Counted from the first letter of the stretch, positions 36,522-46,106 are shown. The stretch is 64,000 nt of DNA from Bradyrhizobiaceae bacterium Ga0074131 (GCA_001464035.1 LNEC01000011.1:124001-188000), one strand, 5' to 3'. Notes: a model not told the origin generated them from the letters alone. Numbers and translations: made by a program.

Positions 36522-39500
36522 ATGCCCAACAAGATGTTGATCGATGCTACCCACCCGGAAGAGACCCGGGTCGTTGTAATCCGCGGCAACCGCGTCGAGG
36601 AATTTGATTTCGAGACCGCCCAGCGCAAGCAGCTGCGCGGCAATATCTATCTCGCCAAGGTCACGCGCGTGGAGCCGTCGCTGCAGGCCGCCTTCATCGA
36701 ATATGGCGGCAACCGCCATGGCTTCCTGGCCTTCAGCGAAATCCATCCCGACTACTATCAAATCCCGGTCGCCGACCGTCAGGCGCTGATCGAAGCCGAC
36801 GAGCGCGCCCATCGCGAGGCCGAGGAAGAGAGCGAGAACCGCTCCAGCAACCGTGGCCGCCGACCGCGCCACCGCAACCAGCGCCGCCGCGGCAGCGGCG
36901 AGCGGGTGCAGAGCGATGTCGTCGAGAACGCCAGCCCCGACCTGATGCAGGTCGCCCAGCCGCAAGAGGGCCAGGAAAGGCCGGAAAACCTCCACGCCGA
37001 CGACGCCCACCCCTACGCGCCCGACACCGAACATCATTCCGCCGATGCCGGTCAGCATGACCATCCTGGTCATGATCATTCGCTTGACCCCGCGCACGTG
37101 CATGAACCTGACGACCACGGTCATGCGCATGACGGTCACGGCGAGGCTCAGGCCAGCGAGACATTGGCGGCGGTGACCCTGCCCGATACGGCCGCCGCGG
37201 AGGCATCTGCCGCGATGCCCGCCGATACGGTGGGATCTCACGACGACCGCTCCCATGACGAGCGTTTACACGCGGAGCACGCGGAAGAGAACGCCGCTCA
37301 TGCCGAGGACGCGGCGCGCGCCGAACAGGCCGGCGAAGAGCACGCCGCCTCGCCCCAGGGCGAGCATGCCATGCAGCCGAAGGGCGACGAGCACCATGAT
37401 GATGAAGAGGAAGAAGATGACGACGCCGAGGAGGAAGTCGTCGAATCGGTCGGCGGCGACGACGTCATGGAAGAGGTGCCGGAGCGCGCCTTCCGTCCAC
37501 GCCGCCAGTACAAGATCCAGGAAGTCATCAAGCGCCGCCAGGTAATGCTGGTGCAGGTCGTCAAGGAAGAGCGCGGCAACAAGGGCGCGGCGCTGACCAC
37601 CTACCTCTCGCTGGCCGGCCGCTACGCCGTGCTGATGCCGAACACCGCACGCGGTGGCGGAATCAGCCGCAAGATCACCTCGGCGCAGGACCGTTCGCGG
37701 CTCAAGGACGTGGTGCAGGATCTCGACGTGCCCGAAGGCATGGGCATCATCCTGCGTACCGCGGGCGCATCGCGCACCAAGCCGGAAATCAAGCGCGACT
37801 TCGAATATCTGATCCGGATGTGGGAAACCGTGCGGGACATGACCCTGAAGTCGCAGGCCCCTACCCTGGTCTACGAAGAGGGATCGCTGATCAAGCGATC
37901 GCTGCGGGACCTCTACAACAAGGAAATCGACGAAATCCAGGTCGCCGGCGAAGCCGGCTACCAGGAAGCCCGCGACTTCATGAAAATGCTGATGCCCAGC
38001 AACGTGCGGGCGGTGAAGCAGTATCGCGACGGCCAGCCGCTGTTCTCGCGTATGGGCGTCGAGAGCCAACTCGACGCGATGTTTTCGCCGACGGTGCAAT
38101 TGCGGTCAGGCGGTTACATCGTGATCAACCAGACCGAGGCTCTGGTTTCGATCGACGTCAACTCCGGACGCTCGACCCGCGAACACCACATCGAGGACAC
38201 CGCGCTCAAGACCAACCTCGAGGCATCGGAAGAAGTCGCGCGCCAGCTCAGGCTGCGCGACCTAGCGGGGCTGATCGTCATCGACTTCATCGATATGGAC
38301 GAGAAGCGCAACAACCGTTCGGTCGAACGCAAGCTCTCGGATTGCCTGCGGCAGGACCGCGCGCGGATCCAGGTCGGACGCATCTCGCATTTCGGCCTGC
38401 TCGAGATGTCGCGCCAGCGCATTCGCGCCAGCGTGCTGGAAAGCTCGACCGAGCCCTGTCCGCAATGTGGCGGCAGCGGTCATGTCCGTTCGGTGTCGTC
38501 GGTGGCGCTGCAGCTGCTGCGCGGACTTGAGGAAATATTGATGAAGGGCGCGACCCACAATCTGGTGGTGCGCACCCGGACCGATGTCGCGCTCTACGTC
38601 CTCAATCACAAGCGTGGACATCTGCGCGATCTCGAAAGCAGTTTCAAGGTGACGCTGGCCGTGATCGCCGACGCCACCGTCAGCGCCCAGCAGTCGTTCG
38701 TCATCGACCGCGGCGAACAGGTGCATACGCTGGAAGCGGCCAAGGCACTGCTGGCGGCGCAGGTTGCCGCCTTCCCGCCGCAGGTCGAGGAAGCCTATGG
38801 CGACGAAGAGCCGTTCGACATCGAAATCGAGTCGGAGGTTGAAACCGACGAGACCGAAGGGTTGACCGAGGAGACTGCGGCCAGCGAGGAAGCCGGGGGC
38901 GAAACCGATGCCGAGGGCCATAAGCGCAAGCGACGGCGGAGGCGGCGTGGCCGTGCCGGCGAGCCGCGCGAGGGCGGCACCGCCCGCGACAGCACGGACG
39001 CCCCGCGCATTGCGCCCGATCAGGTGGCGGTCGCCGGCGCTGCCGAGGAAGGCGACGAAGACGAGTCCGAGGAACTGCCAGGTACGGTTGGGGCCGAACC
39101 GACGCCGGATGGCGAGCGGCGGCCCCGCCGTCGCGGGCGTCGCGGCGGGCGCCGCCGGCGCGGCGGGCCGGAGGATGGTCTGGTCGGATCGATCGCCGAC
39201 GAACTCGGACCGACACCGGCGCCGGAGGTAACCAGCGCGGTTGCCGATTTCGACGGCTATTCGGCCGAGCCAGCCCCGACGGTGGTTGAGCCCGAACGGC
39301 TGGCGGCACCGCCGGAGCCGCCGCACAACGCCGATGAGGCTCGACCGGAACCGGCGCGAGCGTCGATTGAAACGGAAACCGCTCAGGAGGCTGAAAGAGC
39401 CGCCGCGCGCCGGCGCTCAACCGTGCGGGAAAAGGTGAGCTTTCTGGTCAACACCGAGTCCGAAGCACCGGCGCCCGCACCCGTCACGCTCAACCCACCT

Positions 39501-39605
39501 GAGCCGCCGGTATCGGTCCCGGCCCACACCGCTTCCGAGACCACGGCCGACACCCAGCCGCGCAGGGCCGGTTGGTGGTCGCGGCGCTTCGGCAACGGCG
39601 AATAG
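36522..39605 (+). CDS. rne: Ribonuclease E/G with a long acidic/His-rich insertion in the S1 region
   Basis: 1027 residues from ATG 36522 (MPNKMLIDATHPEETRVVVI, the usual alphaproteobacterial start); ATG 36510 is possible. The S1 domain starts at about residue 36 (GNIYLAKVTRVEPSLQAAF). It is interrupted from about 90 to 325 by a basic stretch (SSNRGRRPRHRNQRRRGSGE), then a His/Asp/Glu-rich stretch (HDHPGHDHSLDPAHVHEPDD, EEEEDDDAEEEVVE). The domain then resumes at RPRRQYKIQEVIKRRQ. The catalytic metal site is VSIDVNSGRST (about 543) and FIDMDEKRNNRSVE (about 588). The Zn-link is CPQCGGSGH (about 645). A disordered, Arg-rich C-terminal tail provides RNA and degradosome binding. It processes rRNA and degrades mRNA. 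Confidence 0.96.
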   Translation: MPNKMLIDATHPEETRVVVIRGNRVEEFDFETAQRKQLRGNIYLAKVTRVEPSLQAAFIEYGGNRHGFLAFSEIHPDYYQIPVADRQALIEADERAHREAEEESENRSSNRGRRPRHRNQRRRGSGERVQSDVVENASPDLMQVAQPQEGQERPENLHADDAHPYAPDTEHHSADAGQHDHPGHDHSLDPAHVHEPDDHGHAHDGHGEAQASETLAAVTLPDTAAAEASAAMPADTVGSHDDRSHDERLHAEHAEENAAHAEDAARAEQAGEEHAASPQGEHAMQPKGDEHHDDEEEEDDDAEEEVVESVGGDDVMEEVPERAFRPRRQYKIQEVIKRRQVMLVQVVKEERGNKGAALTTYLSLAGRYAVLMPNTARGGGISRKITSAQDRSRLKDVVQDLDVPEGMGIILRTAGASRTKPEIKRDFEYLIRMWETVRDMTLKSQAPTLVYEEGSLIKRSLRDLYNKEIDEIQVAGEAGYQEARDFMKMLMPSNVRAVKQYRDGQPLFSRMGVESQLDAMFSPTVQLRSGGYIVINQTEALVSIDVNSGRSTREHHIEDTALKTNLEASEEVARQLRLRDLAGLIVIDFIDMDEKRNNRSVERKLSDCLRQDRARIQVGRISHFGLLEMSRQRIRASVLESSTEPCPQCGGSGHVRSVSSVALQLLRGLEEILMKGATHNLVVRTRTDVALYVLNHKRGHLRDLESSFKVTLAVIADATVSAQQSFVIDRGEQVHTLEAAKALLAAQVAAFPPQVEEAYGDEEPFDIEIESEVETDETEGLTEETAASEEAGGETDAEGHKRKRRRRRRGRAGEPREGGTARDSTDAPRIAPDQVAVAGAAEEGDEDESEELPGTVGAEPTPDGERRPRRRGRRGGRRRRGGPEDGLVGSIADELGPTPAPEVTSAVADFDGYSAEPAPTVVEPERLAAPPEPPHNADEARPEPARASIETETAQEAERAAARRRSTVREKVSFLVNTESEAPAPAPVTLNPPEPPVSVPAHTASETTADTQPRRAGWWSRRFGNGE

Positions 39606-39628
39606 GAAATCCGGTTTACACGACGAAG

Positions 39629-39660
39629 AACCGCCCGGGAAACCGGGCGGTTTGTTTTGT
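39629..39660 (+). terminator. Rho-independent terminator of rne
   Basis: Perfect 10-base stem AACCGCCCGG / CCGGGCGGTT with GAAA loop, followed by TGTTTTGT. It lies 24 bases after the rne stop. Confidence 0.92.
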
Positions 39661-39725
39661 CGGAGCTTCGACTGGTTGCTGCCCTGGGCGATTTCGCGAT
39701 CGGTCGCAAGCCGTCTTCTGGCCTC

Positions 39726-41147
39726 TCAGCCGATCCTGTTGAGGGTGCCTCGTATCGTCGTGAATATCCCGCCGATATCCTTTCGCATCGAATCGAGTTT
39801 TGCGAAATGGTCAAACACCTGGCTAATTCGCTCGTCGATCTCGCGCTTGCTGTTGGAGAGCGCTTCGACGCGCGAGCCAAGCCTGCTATCACCGTTCGAT
39901 TCTATCTCGCCTAGGGTTTTCGTTACGAGATCGCGAATGGCATGCACCTCCCCGATCAAGGCCTCGATCCCGAATACCGGCGCCTGCAGGGGCACGAGGT
40001 CCGCCTGTGACTTTGCCAGTTCCTCCTTGAAGCGGGTCAACGTCGCGGACGAATCCTGAAGTGTTCTGAGACGCAAGCGGGACTGTATGACGAACTCGTT
40101 CAATGCGTTCTGGCGATCCGTGAGACTCTTGCCGTTCGGATCCGTTTCCACTTCCGCAAGTGAGTGCTCCAGCTGCAGTTGGCGTTCGGCGAGCTCTTCG
40201 AAATCCAGGCGTATCGTACCCAGAATATTGAAGCAGTCATCGAGGTGCGCGACTCTTTGCCCGATTTCGATCTTGTTCTTGGAGAGCGCTTCTACCCGCG
40301 AACTAATCGGTTCATCGCCGCTCGCTTCAAATTCATCGAGAGTCCTGGTCAGTTGATCGCGACTGACGCGCAATTCATCGATCAGGGCGTGGATTCCAGC
40401 CTCCGGCGACCGCAAGGGCACAAGTTCGGCCTGCGCCTTGGTCAATTCCTCCTTGAATCGGTTCAGCGTCGCGAGTGATTCCTGTAACGAGCCCAGCCGC
40501 GCACGGATCAGCGATACGTCGTCATCCAGCTCCTTCAACCGAAGGCCAACATCGTTCTTGTTGTCGTCGACTTCCAGTTCCGAAAGCGATCTCTCGAGCT
40601 GACGCTGACGATCCCTGAGTTCACCGAATACCGGTTCCATGGTCCGCCGTTTCTCGGCCACCTCGCCCAGCATCTCCCGGAGGGCATGTTGGCGGCGCCG
40701 GATGTCGTCCACCCGATCCGGCAAATCGGCCGCTTCGTTCCGGCTGCGCTGCAAGACGGATCTTTGCTCGGTATCCGACAACTTTTTCTCCAGCGAAGAG
40801 AGCGCCTCCTCGGGGTCGCTGTCGACGAGGTGCTGGACGGCCGTATCGAATTGGTTTTGCGAGCCGAGCGCGGCCACCGTGTCCTGTCGGGCGCCTTTGA
40901 GGCGTCCGCGCAAGAGTTTCAGGTGCCTGTGCTGGCGCGAGAGGCTGTATGCCTGAATCATGGTTGCCACGATCAGAGATACTGCCATGAGGACGAGAGC
41001 GCCGGTCGCGAGCCGCTGCGTGGCGGGCAACGCGTAGAAGAGAGCCGATATCCGCTCCAGGTCATAACCGAATGCCTGCTGCGTAAAGATCGCCAACACG
41101 GCCAACAAGCATAGCCAGGCAAGCACGAAAAACAGCCACATCATCAA
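39726..41147 (-). CDS. Membrane-anchored coiled-coil protein with internal repeats, function unknown
   Basis: 473 residues. Two membrane segments lie at about 3-24 (WLFFVLAWLCLLAVLAIF) and 47-67 (ATGALVLMAVSLIVATMI). The remaining 400 residues are almost entirely predicted coiled coil (Leu/Glu/Arg/Gln heptads such as ELRDRQRQLERSLSELEVDD). Two tandem units of roughly 130 residues are clearly related. Each contains an ATLxRFKEELxKxQAxLVPL block and then GIxALIxEx, followed by SRVEALSxxKxEI. No enzymatic motif was found. It may be a scaffold or length sensor linked to the membrane, facing the cytoplasm. I do not recognise the family. It is convergent with rne. Confidence 0.8.
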   Translation of the reverse strand: MMMWLFFVLAWLCLLAVLAIFTQQAFGYDLERISALFYALPATQRLATGALVLMAVSLIVATMIQAYSLSRQHRHLKLLRGRLKGARQDTVAALGSQNQFDTAVQHLVDSDPEEALSSLEKKLSDTEQRSVLQRSRNEAADLPDRVDDIRRRQHALREMLGEVAEKRRTMEPVFGELRDRQRQLERSLSELEVDDNKNDVGLRLKELDDDVSLIRARLGSLQESLATLNRFKEELTKAQAELVPLRSPEAGIHALIDELRVSRDQLTRTLDEFEASGDEPISSRVEALSKNKIEIGQRVAHLDDCFNILGTIRLDFEELAERQLQLEHSLAEVETDPNGKSLTDRQNALNEFVIQSRLRLRTLQDSSATLTRFKEELAKSQADLVPLQAPVFGIEALIGEVHAIRDLVTKTLGEIESNGDSRLGSRVEALSNSKREIDERISQVFDHFAKLDSMRKDIGGIFTTIRGTLNRIG

Positions 41148-41352
41148 TACCTCGGTTCAGCAATGTCGTTCGCCATCGCCTTCACTTCGGCTATGGCCCG
41201 GATTCTGACGGCCAGGCCAAACGTATTACAACCGGCGATTGCAGTCAGGGTCACCTACTCCGGTTAGCCGGCCCTGCAAAGAGACACGGTTCCCGTCCCT
41301 AGCCAAGATCATCTGGATCAAGGAAGTCAATGGCCGGGACGCTTGGCCGAAA

Positions 41353-42540
41353 CTACCGTAACCATTCCGTGATGCGGGCGACGGCTTCGCGCATCTCATC
41401 GGCAGAGCCCGCGTAGGCAAACCGGACGAACTGGCGGCCGTGGACCGGATCGAAGTCGACCCCGGGGGTCGCCGCGACGCGAGCTCTTTCCAGCATCTCG
41501 CCGGCAAAGGCAAAGCTGTCGGAGGTGAATTTGGAAACGTCGGCGTAGAGGTAGAACGCGCCGTCCGCGGGCAGGAAGCTGTCGAGGCCGGCTTGCGGCA
41601 GACCATCGATCAGAATGCGGCGGTTCTCCTGATAGCCGCGCTTGATCTCTTCCATCTCCGCACGGCCTTCGAAAGCGGCCTCGGCGGCAATCTGCGACAG
41701 TGTCGGCACCGAGATCGAAAGGTTCTGCTGCAGCCGCTCGATCGGCCGCACGATCGATTCCGGCACCACCATCCAGCCGACCCGCCAGCCGGTCATGCAG
41801 AAGTATTTCGAGAACGAATTGATCACCAGCGCATCCGGCGACAGCTCCGCCGCGGTGACCGCGGGAAATGCATAATCGAGGCCGTGATAGATTTCGTCGG
41901 AGATGAACCGGATGCCTGCGCCCTCCGCCGCCGCCATCAGGCCGGTGAGCGCTTCGCGGGACATCATCGTCCCCGTAGGATTGGCCGGACTTCCGACCAA
42001 CACGCCCTGCAACGGCGCGCTGCGATGGGCCGCGAGCAAGGCGTCGCCGGTCAGCACGTGACGGGTTTCGCTGGAGGTTTCGATCAGCACCGGCTCGCAG
42101 CCGAGCGCGGTGAGGATGTGGCGGTATGGCGGATAGCCGGGAACGGTCACGGCGACGCGGTCGCCCGGCTCGAACAGAGCGAGAAAGCCCAGGATGAACG
42201 CCCCCGAGGATCCCGTCGTGATCACCACCCGCTCGGCCTCCACCGCACAGCCGTAGGTTTCGCGGTAATGCCTGGCGATACGCGCGCGAAGCGAGGGAAT
42301 GCCGAGCGCCGAGGTATAATCGATTCGCCCCAATCCGAGGGCCGCGCGGGCGGCCGCGATCGCAGGCTTCGGGGCGGAGGCCGACGGTTGCCCTACTTCC
42401 ATGTGAATGACATGGCCGCCGGCCGCCTCGATGCGCGCCGCCGCCGCCATCACGTCCATCACCATGAAGGGCGGAACATTGCTTCGCCCCGACGCCGTCA
42501 GCAGGCGCCTGGCACGGTCTCTCACTGTCGCGTCAAGCAT
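41353..42540 (-). CDS. Class I/II PLP-dependent aminotransferase
   Basis: 395 residues. Fold type I motifs are VIHMEVGQPSASAPKPAI at the N-terminus, LVGSPANPTGTMM (NPTG), FISDEIYHGLDY (Asp binding the pyridine N, then Tyr), the PLP lysine in INSFSKYFCMTGWRVGWMV, and a C-terminal Arg in QFVRFAYAGS. It resembles aspartate/alanine-type aminotransferases (AAT-I). Substrate unknown. Single gene, divergent from the M48 peptidase gene. Confidence 0.93.
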   Translation of the reverse strand: MLDATVRDRARRLLTASGRSNVPPFMVMDVMAAAARIEAAGGHVIHMEVGQPSASAPKPAIAAARAALGLGRIDYTSALGIPSLRARIARHYRETYGCAVEAERVVITTGSSGAFILGFLALFEPGDRVAVTVPGYPPYRHILTALGCEPVLIETSSETRHVLTGDALLAAHRSAPLQGVLVGSPANPTGTMMSREALTGLMAAAEGAGIRFISDEIYHGLDYAFPAVTAAELSPDALVINSFSKYFCMTGWRVGWMVVPESIVRPIERLQQNLSISVPTLSQIAAEAAFEGRAEMEEIKRGYQENRRILIDGLPQAGLDSFLPADGAFYLYADVSKFTSDSFAFAGEMLERARVAATPGVDFDPVHGRQFVRFAYAGSADEMREAVARITEWLR

Positions 42541-42657
42541 CGATCTCTGCTATTCGAACCCAGGAAAGCGGGGCTTTAACGCCCCAGACAAGCCGCATTC
42601 GGCGGTTTGTTAGGGCATATAACGTATCCGGTCCGCCGCCAATCCCTGAAGAAAGCC

Positions 42658-44061
42658 ATGTTGCTTCGCATCGCCCTGCGCCAGAACATATTGAGACTGA
42701 CCGCCGTCACCATGGCGGTTGCGCTCGCCGTGGCGCCAATGCCGGCGCTGGCGCAGCAAAGGGGGCTGCCTGTTCTCCGCGATACCGAGTCCGAGCAATT
42801 GCTGCGGGACTACACCCGCCCGATCCTGCGAGCGGCGGGAATGGAAAAGCAGAACATCCAGATGGTGATCATCAACCAGGCAGCGTTCAACGCCGTCGTC
42901 GCGGATGGCCGGCGCATTTTCGTGAACTACGGCGCCATGATGCAGTCCGACACCCCGAACCAGATCATCGGGGTGCTGGCGCACGAAACCGGCCACCTTG
43001 CCGGCGGCCATCTCTCCAAGCTTCGCGAACAACTGGCGGCGGCGCAGACCCAGATGATCATCGCCATGCTGCTCGGCGCCGGCGCGCTGGTGGCGGGCGC
43101 GAGAGGCGGCAACGCCAATAGCGGCCTCGCCAATGTCGGCGCGGCGGCGATGTCAGCGCCGCAGGAAGTGATCCGCCGCTCCCTGCTTTCCTATGTACGA
43201 CAGCAGGAGGAAAATGCCGACCGCGCCGGCGTCAAGTTCCTGAACGCCACCGGCCAGTCCGCCAAGGGCATGTACGAGACCTTCAAGCGCTTTACCGGCG
43301 AGAGCCTGTTTGCCGCGCGCGGCGCCGACCCCTACGTGATGTCACATCCGATGCCGGCCGAGCGCGTCGCCGCGCTGGAGGAGCTGGCGCGTTCGAGCCC
43401 GCATTGGGACAAGAAGGACGAACCTGCCCTGCAATTGCGCCACGACATGGTACGCGCGAAGATCTCGGCCTTCATGGAACGGCAGGACACGGTCTACCGG
43501 CGCTATCCGCTGTCCAGCGACAGCCTGCCCGCCCGCTATGCCCGCGCCATCGCCACCTATCGGCATGGCGATCTGCGCAGCGCGATCGCGCAGATCGACG
43601 CGCTGATCCAGCTGCAACCCGCCAACCCGTATTTTCATGAGTTGCGCGGTCAGGCGCTGCTGGAAGGCGGCAAGCCGGCGGAAGCCATCGGACCGCTGCG
43701 CAAGGCGGTGCAGCTGTCGAATCATGCGCCGCTCATCGAGATGTTACTTGGGCAGGCGCTGGTAGCGACTAATAGTAACGCCCACACGGAAGAAGCGATC
43801 GCGATTCTGCGCGCGGCGGTGGCGCGCGAAACCGAGGCGCCACTCGGCTATACCCAGCTCGCAATGGCCTATGGCCGAAAAGGAGATCTTGCGCAGGCCG
43901 ACCTCGCATCCGCACAGGCGGCCTATCTGCGCGGCGACGGCAAGACCGCGCGCGATCTGGCCTCGCGGGCAAAGACCCGGTTCGCGATCGGCACGCCCGG
44001 CTGGGTCAAGGCCGACGACATCGTGTCCGCCAAGCCGCTGCCCGGCCAGAAGAGCAACTAG
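42658..44061 (+). CDS. Exported M48-family zinc metalloprotease with TPR repeats (BepA-like)
   Basis: 467 residues from ATG 42658 (GAAGAAAGCC upstream). Signal peptide about 1-33 (ending PALAQ). The M48 domain has HETGH (HEXXH, about 109-113) in GVLAHETGHLAGGHL and the third zinc ligand in ENADRAGVKF. The C-terminal half (about 290-460) contains tetratricopeptide repeats (YARAIATYRHGDLRSAIAQI, LGYTQLAMAYGRKGDLAQAD). BepA proteins degrade or chaperone stalled outer membrane proteins in the periplasm. It is followed by a DsbA-like gene 82 bases downstream, also periplasmic, suggesting a shared envelope quality-control unit. Confidence 0.93.
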   Translation: MLLRIALRQNILRLTAVTMAVALAVAPMPALAQQRGLPVLRDTESEQLLRDYTRPILRAAGMEKQNIQMVIINQAAFNAVVADGRRIFVNYGAMMQSDTPNQIIGVLAHETGHLAGGHLSKLREQLAAAQTQMIIAMLLGAGALVAGARGGNANSGLANVGAAAMSAPQEVIRRSLLSYVRQQEENADRAGVKFLNATGQSAKGMYETFKRFTGESLFAARGADPYVMSHPMPAERVAALEELARSSPHWDKKDEPALQLRHDMVRAKISAFMERQDTVYRRYPLSSDSLPARYARAIATYRHGDLRSAIAQIDALIQLQPANPYFHELRGQALLEGGKPAEAIGPLRKAVQLSNHAPLIEMLLGQALVATNSNAHTEEAIAILRAAVARETEAPLGYTQLAMAYGRKGDLAQADLASAQAAYLRGDGKTARDLASRAKTRFAIGTPGWVKADDIVSAKPLPGQKSN

Positions 44062-44143
44062 AAATCAACGAGCCGCCCTTGAAGTTTCGCGAACCGGCTC
44101 CAGCAACAACCTGCCCCGTCAATTCGTCCAAGAGGATTTGCCA

Positions 44144-44911
44144 ATGCCCCCGTTCCGCCTGATCGCCCCTGCCCTGTTCGCGCTCGCACTCTGCGGGGCG
44201 CCGTCGGCAGCCTCCGCGCAGGGCTTTTCCGACATCCAGCGCGGCGATATCGAAGTCATCGTCCGGAATTATCTGCTGAAGAATCCGGAGGTGCTGGAAG
44301 AAGCGATGGCCGAACTCAGCAAGCGCCAGAGCGCCGCCGAGGCTGAAAAGCATGCGGCGGGCGTGGCCAAGAATGCGGAAGCGATATTCAATTCGCCGCG
44401 CGGCGTCACCGTCGGAGCCAGGGATGGCGATGTCACCATGGTGGAGTTCTTCGACTACAATTGCGGTTACTGCAAACGCGCCATGATGGACATGATGGAA
44501 TTGATGAAGTCCGACCCGAAGCTGAAAGTGGTGCTGAAGGAATTTCCGGTGCTCGGCCCCGGCTCCGTCGAAGCCGCCCAGGTTGGCGTCGCGGTGCGGA
44601 TGCAGGACCCCAGCGGCAAGAAGTATCTCGACTTTCACCAGAGGCTTCTGAACGGCAAGGGCCAGGCCGACAAGGCGCGGTCGATGGCGGCCGCCAAGGA
44701 AGCCGGCCTCGACATGGCCAGGCTCGAAAAAGACCTCGCAAGCCCGGAAGTGCGCGCCACGCTCGAGGAGAGTTTCAAGCTCGCCGAAGCAATGGGCATG
44801 AACGGCACGCCGAGCTACGTGATCGGCAAGCAGGTGGTGATCGGTGCGGTCGGCGTCGAAACCCTCCGGGAAAAAATCAGCGTCGCGCGCTGCGGCAAGG
44901 CGACCTGCTGA
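44144..44911 (+). CDS. DsbA-family periplasmic thiol-disulfide protein (ScsC-like)
   Basis: 255 residues from ATG 44144, with AGAGGA upstream. Signal peptide about 1-25 (SAASAQG). A helical N-domain (about 30-75, IEVIVRNYLLKNPEVLEEAM) resembles the trimerising ScsC N-terminus. The thioredoxin fold follows, with active site DYNCGYCKR (C-G-Y-C at about 107-110) and cis-Pro loop MNGTPSYVIG. Two further Cys lie at the C-terminus (ARCGKATC). It oxidises or isomerises disulfides of secreted proteins. Located behind the BepA-like protease gene. Confidence 0.92.
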   Translation: MPPFRLIAPALFALALCGAPSAASAQGFSDIQRGDIEVIVRNYLLKNPEVLEEAMAELSKRQSAAEAEKHAAGVAKNAEAIFNSPRGVTVGARDGDVTMVEFFDYNCGYCKRAMMDMMELMKSDPKLKVVLKEFPVLGPGSVEAAQVGVAVRMQDPSGKKYLDFHQRLLNGKGQADKARSMAAAKEAGLDMARLEKDLASPEVRATLEESFKLAEAMGMNGTPSYVIGKQVVIGAVGVETLREKISVARCGKATC

Positions 44912-45035
44912 TCCCGCCTCGTCGGCAACTGGTTTGCCGCGTTGAAGAACCGAGCCGGCCTTGTTTTGCGCCGGCTCCAAGCCGGCCATTCATCACGCGT
45001 TCATCAAACAAAATCGATGGAACCAAGTATCTGGT

Positions 45036-45060
45036 GGAACCTCGGGGGTTCACTGCCGTT
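45036..45060 (+). promoter_or_regulatory. EcfG-type general stress promoter, site 1
   Basis: GGAAC (45036-45040), 16-base spacer, CGTT (45057-45060). Perfect match to the alphaproteobacterial EcfG consensus, 38 bases before the DUF1236 start codon. Confidence 0.75.
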
Positions 45061-45098
45061 GTCGGCGCGGGCAATGCAAACACCTGAGGAGATAGTCT

Positions 45099-45821
45099 AT
45101 GACTAATCGCTTGATGATTTCTGTCGCAGCCGCAGCGTTGATCGCCGGCAGCGGATTGGCTTTCGCGCAGGGCACCGGCGGCGCTCCAGCCGGCGGCGCG
45201 GGTTCCCCGGCTCAGCAGACCGCCCCGCCCTCTTCGGAGCGAGGCTCGCCGTCGGCGGCTCCCATGAATCGCGACTCCGGCGGGGCTCCCGGCGGTATGG
45301 CCAAGGATGGCACGAAGGATGCGCAGTCCAAGGACGGAATGAGCAAGGATGGCACCAAGAATGTGCAGTCCAAGGACGGCATGGCCAAGGACGGCATGAA
45401 GGATGCGCAGTCCAAGGATGGCATGAGCAAGGATGGCACCAAGAACGTGCAGTCCAAGGACGGCATGGCCAAGGACGGCATGAAGGATGCGCAGTCCAAG
45501 GATGGCATGAGCAAGGACGGCAAGGCCGGCGCCACCACCGGAAACGCCGCGACGTCGGCAACCGCGGCCCCGCCGCCCGAAAAGCGCACCCAGATCGTCT
45601 CCGCCATCAAGTCGGAGACGAGCATCAAGGAAACCACCAACGTCAACTTCAATATCTCGGTCGGCACGCGGGTCCCAAGCTCGGTCACCTTCTATCCGCT
45701 GCCCCCGCGGATTGTCGAGATCTATCCGGAATGGCGCGGTTATCAGGTCATCCTGGTCAAAGGCCGCTACGTAATTGTTCGGCCCGAGACCTACGAGATC
45801 GTCTACGTCATCGAAGGCTAA
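45099..45821 (+). CDS. Exported DUF1236 protein with 14-residue tandem repeats
   Basis: 240 residues from ATG 45099 with GAGGAG upstream. Signal peptide about 1-24 (ending GLAFAQ). The middle (about 65-145) is a tandem array of SKDGM(S/A)KDG(T/M)K(N/D)(V/A)Q units; 14-residue units pair into 28-residue (84-base) repeats. The C-terminal 75 residues are DUF1236 (TNVNFNISVGTRVPSSVTFY, YPEWRGYQVILVKGRYVIV). DUF1236 proteins are periplasmic and common in Bradyrhizobium, with unknown role. The repeat region is hydrophilic and probably disordered. An EcfG promoter upstream suggests induction by general stress. Confidence 0.88.
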   Translation: MTNRLMISVAAAALIAGSGLAFAQGTGGAPAGGAGSPAQQTAPPSSERGSPSAAPMNRDSGGAPGGMAKDGTKDAQSKDGMSKDGTKNVQSKDGMAKDGMKDAQSKDGMSKDGTKNVQSKDGMAKDGMKDAQSKDGMSKDGKAGATTGNAATSATAAPPPEKRTQIVSAIKSETSIKETTNVNFNISVGTRVPSSVTFYPLPPRIVEIYPEWRGYQVILVKGRYVIVRPETYEIVYVIEG

Positions 45822-45838
45822 CGATCTCCTTGCCAAAC

Positions 45839-45870
45839 AAACCCCGCCGAGCAATCGGCGGGGTTTTTCG
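45839..45870 (+). terminator. Rho-independent terminator after the DUF1236 gene
   Basis: AAACCCCGCCGA / TCGGCGGGGTTT stem with GCAA loop, then TTTCG. Lies 18 bases after the stop codon. Confidence 0.93.
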
Positions 45871-46106
45871 TTGCGTCCATCTGTCGTCCGCCTGATCCAA
45901 ACGCAATCGCAGCTCCGGCCTCGGCCGCGGTTGGCCAGGCATGGCATGGCCGAAATCCTGGTTCACGAATGGTTTCCACAGGTTCCACGCGTCTTTTTAC
46001 AAGCGGAGTGAGCCATTTGCAGATGCTGCAGGGCGTCCTAAAGACTTCCCCTTGGGCCTGATGTTACCTATAACCCCGCCACAACAGCAGCATTTACGGG
46101 ATCTGG

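Noticed and set aside
44952..44977. Terminator after the DsbA-like gene
   Set aside because: GAGCCGGC/GCCGGCTC forms a stem but no U tract follows; possible structure only.
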